64,000 nucleotides of DNA from NCBI RefSeq assembly GCF_965283645.1, contig NZ_CBDIPG010000001.1, positions 3,658,001-3,722,000 of the forward strand, in the 5' to 3' direction. This DNA comes from Kordia sp965283645. Its GTDB lineage: Bacteria > Bacteroidota > Bacteroidia > Flavobacteriales > Flavobacteriaceae. The notes beneath the pieces were generated by a model, which was not told where the DNA came from, searched no databases, and was given only the letters and a program-made list of their open reading frames with translations. Both the position numbers and the translations under genes were made by a program. Below are positions 16,992 through 24,694 of this stretch, piece by piece. How positions within the stretch are numbered: position 1 is the first letter of the stretch; each line of letters opens with the position of its first letter.

Positions 16992-17065
16992 TGTCAAATC
17001 GAGCACAGTCGAGATTCTATTAAGCAATAGTATTCTTTAGCTTCTCGACTGCGCTCGAAGTGACA
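16992..17065. repeat. Long imperfect inverted repeat, intergenic element
   Basis: In the 294-bp gap between metG and the ferritin gene, TGTCAAATCGAGCACAGTCG.. (16992-17014) is nearly the reverse complement of TCTCGACTGCGCTCGAAGTG.. (17043-17065). The arms are about 23 bp with a few mismatches and a 28-bp loop. It looks like a mobile palindromic (REP- or MITE-like) element rather than a terminator, because no T-run follows either arm. Confidence 0.65.
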
Positions 17066-17124
17066 AAGGATATATTTTGTTACACTAAGTGATTAATAAG
17101 TAGCGATTTTATATCGAACTTCGA

Positions 17125-19173
17125 TTAATTAATTGTCTCACCATTGTTCACATCATCTTCATCAGGATTTACAAAAACGAGTTTACCTTCTGGCGTTTCA
17201 GTCATTAAAATCATTCCCTGACTTTCAACTTTGGCAATTACTCTTGGTGCTAAATTGATGAGCACGGTTACTTTCTTACCAATGATTTCTTCTGGTGTAA
17301 AGCTTTCTGCAATTCCAGAAACAATGGTGCGTTTGTCCAAACCTGTATCAACTAATAGTTTTAGTAACTTTTTCGTTTTACGAACTTTTTCAGCTTCTAT
17401 AATGGTTCCGACACGGATGTCTAATTTTGTGAAATCGTCAAAAGTTGCCGTTTCTTTTTGTGGAATTACTTCTTTGTTTGCCGCTTCGTTTGCCTTTTTT
17501 GTCGCTTCAAGCTTGTCTAGTTGTGCTTGGATTTCTTTGTCGTCAATTTTAGCAAATAACAATTCGCCAGGATTAATTTTATGTCCTGCCGGAATTAAAA
17601 CGTCTTTCGTTGCAATATCATTCCAACCTAAATTGGCATCAAGGTTTAATATGTTTTTTAATTTGTTTGATGTAAATGGTAAAAATGGTTCTGATACTAC
17701 CGCAATCGCCGCAGCAATTTGAAGCGCTATATACATGATTCCTTTTACCGTTTCAGGATCTTCTTTGATTTTTTTCCAAGGTTCGTTGGCTTGTAAAAAT
17801 TGATTTCCAAGTCGTGCTAAGTTCATTAATTCCTGACTTGCTTCACGGAAACGATATCTTTCTATGGAACTTGAAATGACTGCTGGAAAATGTTTTACTT
17901 GCGTTAATTCTTCATATTCACCAGTATATGCTGGAACAATTCCATCGTAATATTTATGTGTTAATACCACAACACGGTTGATGAAGTTTCCTAAAATGGC
18001 AACCAATTCGCTGTTGTTTCGGGTTTGAAAATCTTTCCAAGTGAAATCGTTGTCTTTACTTTCGGGTGCATTCGCGGTTAACGCGTATCGCAACACGTCT
18101 TCTTTTCCTGGAAAATCTTGTAAATATTCGTGCAACCAAACTGCCCAGTTTTTAGACGTAGATAGTTTGTTTCCTTCTAAGTTTAAAAATTCGTTGGCAG
18201 GCACATTGTCTGGCAAAATGTAATCGCCATGTGCTTTTAACATTGACGGGAAAATGATACAGTGAAATACAATATTATCTTTTCCTATAAAATGTACCAA
18301 CTTCGTGTCTTTATCTTTCCAATACGGTTCCCAATCTTTTCCTTCGCGTGCGGCCCATTCTTTCGTTGCCGAAATGTAACCGATTGGCGCATCAAACCAA
18401 ACATATAATACTTTTCCTTCTGCACCTTCTACTGGAACTGGAATTCCCCAATCTAAATCGCGCGTTACGGCACGTGGTTTTAAACCATCATCAACCCACG
18501 ATTTTACTTGTCCGTATACATTTGGTTTCCAATCTTTTTTATGCCCTTCAATTATCCATTCCGTAAGGAAATCGCTATATTTATCTAAGGGTAAAAACCA
18601 GTGTTTTGTTTGTTTCAACGTTGGTACGTTTCCTGTAATTGCCGATTTTGGATTTATGAGTTCTGTTCCACTTAACGAGCTTCCACAATTTTCACATTGA
18701 TCGCCATAGGCTTCTTCGTAGTTACATTTTGGACACGTTCCAACAACAAAACGATCTGCTAAAAACTGATCTGCTTCGGCATCGTATAATTGTTCGGTAA
18801 TTTCTTCAATAAATTCACCGTCTTTGTATAGTTTTTTGAAAAATTCAGAAGCGGTTTCATGATGAATTTTCGCAGATGTACGCGAATAGTTGTCAAACGA
18901 AATTCCAAAGTCTTCAAACGATTGTTTAATGATTCCGTGATACTTATCAATGATATCTTGTGGCGATACACCTTCTTTTTTAGCGCGCATTGGAATGGCA
19001 ACTCCATGTTCATCACTTCCACACATAAAGGCAACATCATTACCTGTTAGGCGTAAGTAGCGGGCATAAATATCAGCAGGAACATACACACCAGCCAAGT
19101 GTCCAATATGAATAGGACCATTTGTGTATGGCAAAGCGGCAGTGATTGTATAACGTTTTGGATTTTGAGTCAT
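17125..19173 (-). CDS. metG: Methionyl-tRNA synthetase with C-terminal tRNA-binding domain
   Basis: Class I aminoacyl-tRNA synthetase that charges methionine onto tRNA. I take the ATG at 19173 (682 aa): the HIGH signature then falls at residues 22-25, as expected, while the longer frame adds 22 residues unlike the family. Four zinc-ligand cysteines lie in CPKCNYEEAYGDQCENC, and NKLSTSKNW is the KMSKS-type loop. The anticodon-binding helical domain follows. The last 110 residues (from FDDFTKLDIRVGTIIEAEKV) form a Trbp111/EMAP-like tRNA-binding domain. The hydrophilic linker before it is Lys/Ala/Glu-rich. Confidence 0.97.
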   Translation of the reverse strand: MTQNPKRYTITAALPYTNGPIHIGHLAGVYVPADIYARYLRLTGNDVAFMCGSDEHGVAIPMRAKKEGVSPQDIIDKYHGIIKQSFEDFGISFDNYSRTSAKIHHETASEFFKKLYKDGEFIEEITEQLYDAEADQFLADRFVVGTCPKCNYEEAYGDQCENCGSSLSGTELINPKSAITGNVPTLKQTKHWFLPLDKYSDFLTEWIIEGHKKDWKPNVYGQVKSWVDDGLKPRAVTRDLDWGIPVPVEGAEGKVLYVWFDAPIGYISATKEWAAREGKDWEPYWKDKDTKLVHFIGKDNIVFHCIIFPSMLKAHGDYILPDNVPANEFLNLEGNKLSTSKNWAVWLHEYLQDFPGKEDVLRYALTANAPESKDNDFTWKDFQTRNNSELVAILGNFINRVVVLTHKYYDGIVPAYTGEYEELTQVKHFPAVISSSIERYRFREASQELMNLARLGNQFLQANEPWKKIKEDPETVKGIMYIALQIAAAIAVVSEPFLPFTSNKLKNILNLDANLGWNDIATKDVLIPAGHKINPGELLFAKIDDKEIQAQLDKLEATKKANEAANKEVIPQKETATFDDFTKLDIRVGTIIEAEKVRKTKKLLKLLVDTGLDKRTIVSGIAESFTPEEIIGKKVTVLINLAPRVIAKVESQGMILMTETPEGKLVFVNPDEDDVNNGETIN

Positions 19174-19388
19174 TTCGTTTCGTTTCAATTCAGTAAGATT
19201 AGATTTTCTATGTATAGAAAACCGTAAATTAACGTGCAAAAATAAGGATTTACCCCCAAAATTGTAGATTTATCGGGGTAATAATTCGACTTAATTTCAC
19301 AAAAACGATATTTTTTGCAGATCGTCTAAAAATGATTTTTGTTTGAATGGAAAAAAAGAATCTGTATTTTTTCTTATACTTTTAATAT

Positions 19389-20279
19389 ATGAACCAACCC
19401 AAACCACTACGAAAAGGAGCAACTGTCGGTATTTTATCTACGGCACGAAAGATTTCCATTGCTGAAATACAACCTGCTATTGAACTATTGCACAGTTGGG
19501 ATTTGAAAGTTGTTTTAGGAACAACGATTGATCTTGAAGAAAATCAGTTTGCTGGTGACGATATGACACGTACCTTAAATTTTCAACAGTTTTTAGATGA
19601 TGAACAAATTGATGCCATTTGGTGTGCACGTGGCGGCTACGGTACAATTCGTGTGATTGATGCACTTGATTTTTCACGATTTGTAGCAAAGCCCAAATGG
19701 ATTATTGGCTATTCAGATGTAACTGTTTTACATTCTAAAGCACAACAATTGAATTTTGAAACCTTGCATGCATCAATGCCAATTAATGTTGCAAAAAATT
19801 CGACTGAATCTATCGAAAGTTTACGAAAAGTGCTATTCAGCGAACCCCTAAATTATACAATTCCGAGTGTTTCTTATAATAAAAAAGGAAACGCAAAAGG
19901 TGAATTAATCGGTGGAAATTTGAGCATGTTATATAGTATGACAGGTTCTGATTTGAATCTTGATACGAAGGGAAAGATTTTATTTTTAGAAGATTTGGAT
20001 GAGTATTTGTATCATATTGATCGCATGTTGATGAACTTGAAACGAAACGGTTATTTTGACGGTTTAGCTGGTTTGATTATTGGCGGAATGACCGATATGC
20101 ATGACAATACGATTCCGTTTGGAAAAACTGCACATGAAATTATTTTAGATGTAACTTCCAACTACGATTTTCCTATTTGTTTCAATTTCCCAGCTGGACA
20201 TTTGGATGATAATCGTGCCATGATTTTTGGAAAAGAAGTTACGTTAAAGGTTGATGAAAAAGTTGAATTGAAATTTTAG
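19389..20279 (+). CDS. LD-carboxypeptidase (S66 family)
   Basis: A 296-residue peptidase of the LdcA/S66 family, whose members remove the terminal D-alanine from tetrapeptides during murein recycling. The Ser-Glu-His triad can be placed: Ser in IIGYSDVT, Glu in LFLEDLDEYLYH, and His in FPAGHLDDNRA near the C-terminus. No signal peptide is present, which fits a cytoplasmic recycling enzyme. MccF-like immunity proteins share this fold, so microcin-type self-resistance is an alternative. The stop overlaps the stop of the converging methyltransferase gene by 4 bp. Confidence 0.9.
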   Translation: MNQPKPLRKGATVGILSTARKISIAEIQPAIELLHSWDLKVVLGTTIDLEENQFAGDDMTRTLNFQQFLDDEQIDAIWCARGGYGTIRVIDALDFSRFVAKPKWIIGYSDVTVLHSKAQQLNFETLHASMPINVAKNSTESIESLRKVLFSEPLNYTIPSVSYNKKGNAKGELIGGNLSMLYSMTGSDLNLDTKGKILFLEDLDEYLYHIDRMLMNLKRNGYFDGLAGLIIGGMTDMHDNTIPFGKTAHEIILDVTSNYDFPICFNFPAGHLDDNRAMIFGKEVTLKVDEKVELKF

Positions 20280-21064
20280 CTTTCCTTTTGACTTAGAATA
20301 AAAAGGTAATCTCCTGTGCGATTTTTATAGTTCTGCATAATGGTATTGATTTCACCTGAATTGATATCTTTTTCTAACAATTGAAGTCCTTTTTCAACTT
20401 CTTCTTGATTGGCTAATAGAGAAAATGAAGAAATTCCGTTTCTGATGTTTTCATCTAAATATAGTGTTGGATTTTCTTTCCCAACATATAAAAATTGATC
20501 TTGTAAGTTAGGTTGAATGCTATATTTTTCAGTGTAAATGTTTTTGAAACCAGCCGCTTGCATAGCATTTTTTATGTGTGCCAACGAAGGCATTTGTTGT
20601 ATAGAATCTTTCAACATTTTAGGAAAGTAATGATTGAGCCAATATCCCTGCATTTGTATAGGTGTTGAGGTGAAAAACACCAAGTTTGCATATGATTTCA
20701 TCACACGGTGTAATTCTGAAAATCCTTTTTCTAAACTGTTCCAATGATGTAATGTGAGCGTTCCTACAACACCTTCAACGCTATTATTTTCTAATGGAAT
20801 GTTTTCTGCCATTCCTTGTTTCCATGTAATATTCGGATGTGTTTTTTTGGCATTTTTTAGCATTTTTTCTGAAGGATCAATACCCATAAATTGCACATCT
20901 TTTTGATGCAGTTTTGCAGTATAATTTCCTGTGCCACAACCAATATCTAAATACAAACCTTCGTTTATGGCATTTAAATGATATTGAAGTCTTTCAACTA
21001 TGTAAGGATCAGCTTTTCGGGTGTTGTTGTATCCGTTTCCAATATGATCGTATGTTGCTTTCAT
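20276..21064 (-). CDS. SAM-dependent methyltransferase (class I)
   Basis: A 262-residue protein with the class I methyltransferase fold. Motif I is YLDIGCGTGNYTAKL; the acidic loop after the second strand is QFMGIDPSEKML. The sequence GMAENIPLENNSVEGVVGTLTLHHW matches motifs II/III of the Methyltransf_11 group (UbiE-like). The substrate is not evident; related proteins act on small molecules, lipids or quinone precursors. The gene is read alone and converges with the LD-carboxypeptidase gene. Confidence 0.88.
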   Translation of the reverse strand: MKATYDHIGNGYNNTRKADPYIVERLQYHLNAINEGLYLDIGCGTGNYTAKLHQKDVQFMGIDPSEKMLKNAKKTHPNITWKQGMAENIPLENNSVEGVVGTLTLHHWNSLEKGFSELHRVMKSYANLVFFTSTPIQMQGYWLNHYFPKMLKDSIQQMPSLAHIKNAMQAAGFKNIYTEKYSIQPNLQDQFLYVGKENPTLYLDENIRNGISSFSLLANQEEVEKGLQLLEKDINSGEINTIMQNYKNRTGDYLFILSQKES

Positions 21065-21225
21065 ATCGTATGATTTTTAGGTTAGTTTAAAGTTAGTGGC
21101 TATTTTGAGTGTAATCAATTGTTTTTTATCATAAAAACTAATAGTACTATGTATATTTTCTTTTGCAAACTTTTGATTCACAACAATAAGATACGTATTT
21201 TATTCGAAATTAAAGTATACATCGC

Positions 21226-21585
21226 ATGGCAACACATAACGATTTAGGAAATGAAGGTGAACAGTTGGCTGTTAATTATTTACAGAAAAATGGATATGAT
21301 GTTTTAGAAAGAAATTACCGTTTTCAGAAAGCGGAAGTTGATATTATTGCACAAAAAGAAAATACACTTGCTGTTGTAGAGGTAAAAACGAGAACTTCGG
21401 CAGATTTTGGCAATCCAGAAGATTTTGTGAAGCCAAAGAAGATTAAATTGTTAGTGAAAGCTATAGATGAATATGTTGTTTCCAATGATTTGGATGTTGA
21501 TGTAAGATTTGATATTATCGCAATATTACATGAGAAAAATAATGTCACAATAAAACATTTAGAAGATGCATTTTATCATTTTTAA
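21226..21585 (+). CDS. YraN/UPF0102 family endonuclease-fold protein
   Basis: A 119-residue protein of the YraN family. The Holliday-junction-resolvase-like nuclease core is visible as GNEGEQLAVNYLQKNGYDVLERNYR, AEVDIIAQ and AVVEVKTRTS, which supply the D and ExK metal-binding residues. The family is almost universal in bacteria, but its role is not established. ATG 21226 is the clear start, with 161 bp of upstream sequence shared with the divergent methyltransferase gene. Confidence 0.9.
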   Translation: MATHNDLGNEGEQLAVNYLQKNGYDVLERNYRFQKAEVDIIAQKENTLAVVEVKTRTSADFGNPEDFVKPKKIKLLVKAIDEYVVSNDLDVDVRFDIIAILHEKNNVTIKHLEDAFYHF

Positions 21586-21614
21586 AATTCACTGTTATAA
21601 TTATAACAATTTGT

Positions 21615-21645
21615 TTTGAAACTTCTTTTTATGTTTGTATTTTTG
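21615..21645 (+). promoter_or_regulatory. Bacteroidetes-type promoter of the ACT-domain gene
   Basis: TTTG (21615-21618) and TATTTTTG (21638-21645) are separated by 19 bp, a near-ideal match to the -33/-7 consensus of Bacteroidetes housekeeping promoters. The start codon follows at 21670. Confidence 0.65.
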
Positions 21646-21669
21646 CACTCTACTAAAATTATAGACTAA

Positions 21670-22329
21670 ATGAAAACCATTTCCTCAATTGTAGAAGACT
21701 ACATAAAAACCAAGCCGTTTTTATCGAGTGCATTATCACAAGGAATCATTAATTTGACTTCACTTTCACGGTTGATAAAACCAGAAATTGAGCATCAATT
21801 AGGAAAAGAAGTGAAAAACGGAGCTATTGTTATGGCTTTGAAACGATTGTCATCGGAATTAGAATTTAGAGTAACGCATCGTGTGTTGAAATTTGTTCGA
21901 AATATTGGAGAAATCACAGTCCGATCTGCCTTAAACGATTATACCTTTAAAGTTTCTGAAACATTATTAAAGAGTCAGGCGGCTTTTATGTCCGAAATTG
22001 AAGGATTGAATACTGTGTTTTATACTTCTTCTCGTGGTGTTAATGAATCGAACATTGTGGTAAGTAATGAAGTAGCGGAATTAGTAGGCAAGATTTTTAA
22101 GCATGAAATTTTATTAGAAAAACAGGAAAATTTATCTTCAATTACAGTCAAATTACCAAAAGATAATGTAAATGTTCCAGGTATTTATTACTTCATTTTC
22201 CAGCGTTTATCATGGGAAGGTATAAATATTTATGAAGTTATTTCAACAACAAATGAGTTTACAATTTTGGTAAATGATGAGCAAGTAGATAAGGCTTTTA
22301 CCGTAATTAAAAACTTGAAATCACTTTAG
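21670..22329 (+). CDS. ACT-domain-containing protein, function unknown
   Basis: A 219-residue protein. The N-terminal 60 residues form helices, including a winged-helix-like stretch (SLSRLIKPEIEHQLGKEVKNGAIVMALKRLS). The C-terminal 90 residues have the beta-alpha-beta pattern of ACT domains, best seen in GIYYFIFQRLSWEGINIYEV followed by EFTILVNDEQVDKAFTVIKNL, the same pattern as the C-terminus of aspartate kinases. No kinase domain is present. ACT domains usually bind amino acids, so an amino-acid-responsive regulator is a reasonable guess, but only that. Confidence 0.75.
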   Translation: MKTISSIVEDYIKTKPFLSSALSQGIINLTSLSRLIKPEIEHQLGKEVKNGAIVMALKRLSSELEFRVTHRVLKFVRNIGEITVRSALNDYTFKVSETLLKSQAAFMSEIEGLNTVFYTSSRGVNESNIVVSNEVAELVGKIFKHEILLEKQENLSSITVKLPKDNVNVPGIYYFIFQRLSWEGINIYEVISTTNEFTILVNDEQVDKAFTVIKNLKSL

Positions 22330-22848
22330 TATTATATATTGAATTTTCTGCGCGTATTTACATCTAAATTTAAAAAATAGGTGTTTCTACGCTATTCAAG
22401 TTGAATATAAATTCGGTTCTTTGTTTTGTAAATACGTGAGATTTAAGTAAATTTAGAAAAGCATTGAAAATTGTTAATTAGCCAAACACTTTCAATAAGT
22501 ATTTAATTCTTTAGTTATTTTCAACAGCGTTACCCCTAACGACTACCTTTAATAGGTTCTGTAAAGAATCAATAATAGACAATAATTGCATTTTGATTTT
22601 ACTCATGTTAGTAAAGATGATAGACCGTACACAAAAGTGTCTGTTCGTTTTACAGTAAATACGATAGTAAAAAAACAATATATATCTGTTGCAAGACTTT
22701 GTGTTTTGTTATGGAATAAAGATTCGCGAGGAAGATTATGATTTCTGTTTAGTAGATACGATAAATTGAAAGGGTATTTTTCTTTTTGAGAAATTCATTT
22801 ATCAGATTCTGAAATTTAAAACTCCAAAGCGTAATTTAGTTTTACGAG
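22330..22848. other. Gene-free stretch ahead of an orphan terminator
   Basis: About 520 bp with no credible reading frame, no recognisable tRNA or known RNA motif, and no clear TAnnTTTG box on either strand. It ends in the strong plus-strand terminator at 22849, so some transcript, perhaps a long 3' tail of the ACT gene or a small RNA, should end there. Confidence 0.4.
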
Positions 22849-22883
22849 AAATCCCGCTCAGCAATGAGCGGGATTTTATTTTA
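22849..22883 (+). terminator. Strong terminator without an adjacent gene
   Basis: A perfect 12-bp GC-rich stem AAATCCCGCTCA (22849-22860) / TGAGCGGGATTT (22865-22876) is capped by a GCAA tetraloop and followed by TTATTTT. It is 520 bp past the nearest upstream plus-strand gene. Confidence 0.85.
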
Positions 22884-22946
22884 GTGAAACTCAATATTGC
22901 GAAGTCTGAAATACGCACTTAATATTGCGAAGCGTTTTTCATAAAA

Positions 22947-22975
22947 AAAGCGAACTTAAAATTTAAGTCCGCTTT
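22947..22975 (-). terminator. Terminator of the minus-strand small-peptide cluster
   Basis: On the minus strand AAAGCGGACTTAAA pairs with TTTAAGTTCGCTTT (one G-U pair), followed by a run of T residues. It lies 41 bp after the last peptide gene (stop at 23016) and would end its transcript. Confidence 0.85.
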
Positions 22976-23015
22976 CCAATACTAATCTAAAAACATTCAA
23001 CTTTTACATTTTCTT

Positions 23016-23231
23016 TTATGGTCTGCAATGTGTGATAATAGATCCACAACCTAAGTTGAAATTAGATCCACAGTTACAGTCTGTATGTGGCAATGAAGGC
23101 GGACAATTATCTGTTATTCCAACGGGATCAGATTGTGAACCATTTCCTGGTGCTCTTCCTCCAAATACAGTAGTTAAATTTGAAACATTGTTTTTATTTA
23201 AGTGTAAACTATTTACTTTTATTTTTTTCAT
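23016..23231 (-). CDS. Cys-rich RiPP-type precursor peptide 1 (LxLxKxxI-like leader)
   Basis: A 71-residue peptide, last of the six on this strand. The leader VNSLHLNKNNVSNL follows the pattern of its neighbours (LHLNKNNV against LxLxKxxI, with N for K and V for I) and ends at FGG. The 46-residue putative core has five Cys in a Gly/Ser/Asn/Pro-rich sequence (DCNCGSNFNLGCGS). In Bacteroidota this leader type belongs to class I lanthipeptide precursors, where Ser/Thr are dehydrated and joined to Cys. No modifying enzyme is in the window, so that fate is inference. It follows peptide 2 after 18 bp. Confidence 0.75.
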   Translation of the reverse strand: MKKIKVNSLHLNKNNVSNLTTVFGGRAPGNGSQSDPVGITDNCPPSLPHTDCNCGSNFNLGCGSIITHCRP

Positions 23232-23249
23232 GATTTTCCTTTTTTTAAT

Positions 23250-23420
23250 TTATTGACAATAGCAAGATTTGTTACATCTTGTAATCCAGCTTGTTCCACA
23301 GTTGTATGTTCCATCTGTGCCGCATGCGTTAGTTCTTCCACCTTTTACATCAGTATCATTGTTGATGATAGAAATGGTTTTTTTAGTAAGCTTTAAGCTT
23401 TTGAGATTTTGTTTTTTCAT
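23250..23420 (-). CDS. Cys-rich RiPP-type precursor peptide 2
   Basis: A 56-residue peptide read from the ATG at 23420. The frame is open further upstream, but the leader MKKQNLKSLKLTKKTISI begins here as in its paralogues, and the upstream part overlaps the next gene. The leader contains LKLTKKTI (LxLxKxxI) and a conserved VKGG. The core of 28 residues has five Cys, including CNKSCYC at its end, and six Ser/Thr. It is 18 bp upstream of peptide 1. Confidence 0.78.
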   Translation of the reverse strand: MKKQNLKSLKLTKKTISIINNDTDVKGGRTNACGTDGTYNCGTSWITRCNKSCYCQ

Positions 23421-23446
23421 TTTATTTGAGTTTTTAGATGCAACTA

Positions 23447-23698
23447 TTAACAAGGACTCGCCAAGTTAGAAGTTCCTGTTGGATCCGGATCTACACAACC
23501 GCACGTATCTTGTAATCGCGTATCACAGCCAACAGTACAATTATAATAAGTAGCACTTCCACCACCAATAGTTCCTGTATCTCCAACTGGACAGATTCTT
23601 ACAGACTCAAATCTAGTTCCTCCTTTAATAGTTAAAGAATTAAAATTTGAGATTGAATTTTTGTTAAGTCTTAGACTTTTAAGATTTTGTTTTTTCAT
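23447..23698 (-). CDS. Cys-rich RiPP-type precursor peptide 3
   Basis: An 83-residue peptide, the longest of this strand. Its leader MKKQNLKSLRLNKNSISNF has LRLNKNSI (LxLxKxxI) and ends at IKGG (residues 24-27). The 56-residue core has six Cys, a GTIGGGSATYY stretch and a Pro/Asp/Thr-rich tail ending in Cys. A 123-bp gap separates it from peptide 4, so it may have its own promoter, although I cannot point to one. Confidence 0.78.
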   Translation of the reverse strand: MKKQNLKSLRLNKNSISNFNSLTIKGGTRFESVRICPVGDTGTIGGGSATYYNCTVGCDTRLQDTCGCVDPDPTGTSNLASPC

Positions 23699-23821
23699 TT
23701 TATTTGTTTTTTAAAATTTATACAATAGGACTAACCTTGACTTTTACTATAATTGAAAAATTAAGATGAGTTTACTGAGTTAATAATTAAGAATGAATAG
23801 AAATTCATAATATTTAAGATG

Positions 23822-24031
23822 TTAACAATCGATAGTGCAATCTATGAAAGTAGTACAAATATGATTTGGAGCGGTCATGTCACAATGCAAACAATTTGTT
23901 TGTTCAGATGGACTACAATTATTGCACTCAGTTTCAAAATGTGATTTTGTCGGTCTACCGCCTGAAACATTTTTAAAATTTGAAATCGAACTTTTGTTTA
24001 ATTTTAGACTTTTGATATTTTGTTTTTTCAT
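23822..24031 (-). CDS. Cys-rich RiPP-type precursor peptide 4
   Basis: A 69-residue peptide read from the ATG at 24031. The leader MKKQNIKSLKLNKSSISNF contains LKLNKSSI and ends at VSGG. The 44-residue core has seven Cys and shares a block with peptide 6: here TECNNCSPSEQTNCLHC, there TECTCSPSELTYCLAGC. The conserved CSPSE..xCL spacing shows that these two cores are paralogous, not only the leaders. Confidence 0.78.
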   Translation of the reverse strand: MKKQNIKSLKLNKSSISNFKNVSGGRPTKSHFETECNNCSPSEQTNCLHCDMTAPNHICTTFIDCTIDC

Positions 24032-24063
24032 AATCTTAAATATTAATGTTTGTAAATGAAGAA

Positions 24064-24219
24064 CTATACGGCTCTTCTTGGTTTGCATTCGTAATTAGCA
24101 CAACCTTGAGAAGTACATCTATTCGTAGCACCTCCAATAAGATTGTTTTGTGTGCTTACTGCTGCAATCGTGAATTTTTTAAGGTCAATCTTTTTCAATG
24201 ACCATGTTGCTTTTTTCAT
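24064..24219 (-). CDS. Short RiPP-type precursor peptide 5 (51 aa)
   Basis: A 51-codon gene from ATG 24219 to TAG 24064-24066. Its leader MKKATWSLKKIDLKKFTIAA differs from its neighbours but keeps the pattern as IDLKKFTI, and it ends at NNLIGG. The 21-residue core ATNRCTSQGCANYECKPRRA(V) has three Cys and is basic, unlike the neutral or acidic cores around it. The short length hides it from usual gene callers. It lies 32 bp upstream of peptide 4. Confidence 0.7.
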   Translation of the reverse strand: MKKATWSLKKIDLKKFTIAAVSTQNNLIGGATNRCTSQGCANYECKPRRAV

Positions 24220-24304
24220 AATTATTGTTTTTAATAAGTGTATGTGTAAAAAATATAAAGAGACGTAAGTCTACTTTAGTAAAGGTCTAGTGATTATAGT
24301 GTTA

Positions 24305-24484
24305 TTAACACATTGCATCATAGCTAGCGGCTGTACAACCTGCAAGACAATACGTAAGTTCAGATGGACTACAAGTACATTCTGTTTGACGAAATGATAA
24401 TGGTGGTCTACCTCCTAAAACTTCTTTTAGATTTGAAATAGAGTTTTTGTTAAGCTTTAAACTTTTTGGATTTTGTTTTTTCAT
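24305..24484 (-). CDS. Cys-rich RiPP-type precursor peptide 6
   Basis: A 59-residue peptide read from the ATG at 24484, the first gene of the minus-strand cluster and divergent from the first AraC-type regulator. The leader MKKQNPKSLKLNKNSISNL carries LKLNKNSI and ends at VLGG. The 34-residue core has five Cys with the TECTCSPSE block that it shares with peptide 4. The intergenic region above holds two copies of the AATTC-N3-GAATT element. Confidence 0.78.
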   Translation of the reverse strand: MKKQNPKSLKLNKNSISNLKEVLGGRPPLSFRQTECTCSPSELTYCLAGCTAASYDAMC

Positions 24485-24584
24485 AATTTCTGTATGAGGT
24501 TTTATTAATAATTTTTTCGTTGTGAAATAATCACAGTACCAAAACAATGAATAAATTGAATATCAGTCAATTAAAGCAAATGAT

Positions 24585-24597
24585 GATTCCTTGAATT
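24585..24597. promoter_or_regulatory. Candidate operator, copy 1 (GATTC-CTT-GAATT)
   Basis: A 13-bp inverted repeat with one arm mismatch, in the divergent promoter between peptide 6 and the first regulator. It lies 21 bp (two helical turns) from copy 2, and 101-113 bp upstream of the minus-strand start codon at 24484. Confidence 0.6.
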
Positions 24598-24605
24598 CCA
24601 CCTTT

Positions 24606-24618
24606 AATTCCGTGAATT
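24606..24618. promoter_or_regulatory. Candidate operator, copy 2 (AATTC-CGT-GAATT)
   Basis: A perfect AATTC/GAATT inverted repeat. Its first base is 89 bp before the start codon of the regulator at 24695, and its centre is about 65 bp upstream of the predicted transcription start, the usual place for an AraC-type activator. Confidence 0.65.
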
Positions 24619-24666
24619 ATCGGAAAACTCATACTGTTTTTGAAAATAATTGAGAACCTTTTGAGT

Positions 24667-24674
24667 TATATTTG
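24667..24674 (+). promoter_or_regulatory. -7 box of the first TPR-AraC regulator
   Basis: TATATTTG fits TAnnTTTG and lies 28 bp upstream of the start codon. The paralogous regulator gene has the same octamer 29 bp upstream. No good -33 element is seen, which fits an activator-dependent promoter. Confidence 0.6.
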
Positions 24675-24694
24675 TCATAAATACAAGGATTTAC

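Noticed and set aside
17231..17722. 163-codon open frame on the plus strand inside metG
   Set aside because: It lies antisense to conserved parts of metG and its translation has no recognisable domain; it is a shadow of the real gene.
22330..22848. 6S RNA, tmRNA or RNase P RNA in the large gap
   Set aside because: I could find none of the conserved core sequences of these RNAs; only a terminator at the end suggests a transcript.
23032..24059. Plus-strand open frames of 60-74 codons across the minus-strand peptide genes
   Set aside because: They are antisense to the six peptides, which share leaders and GG motifs; the plus-strand frames share nothing but the reversed leader sequence.
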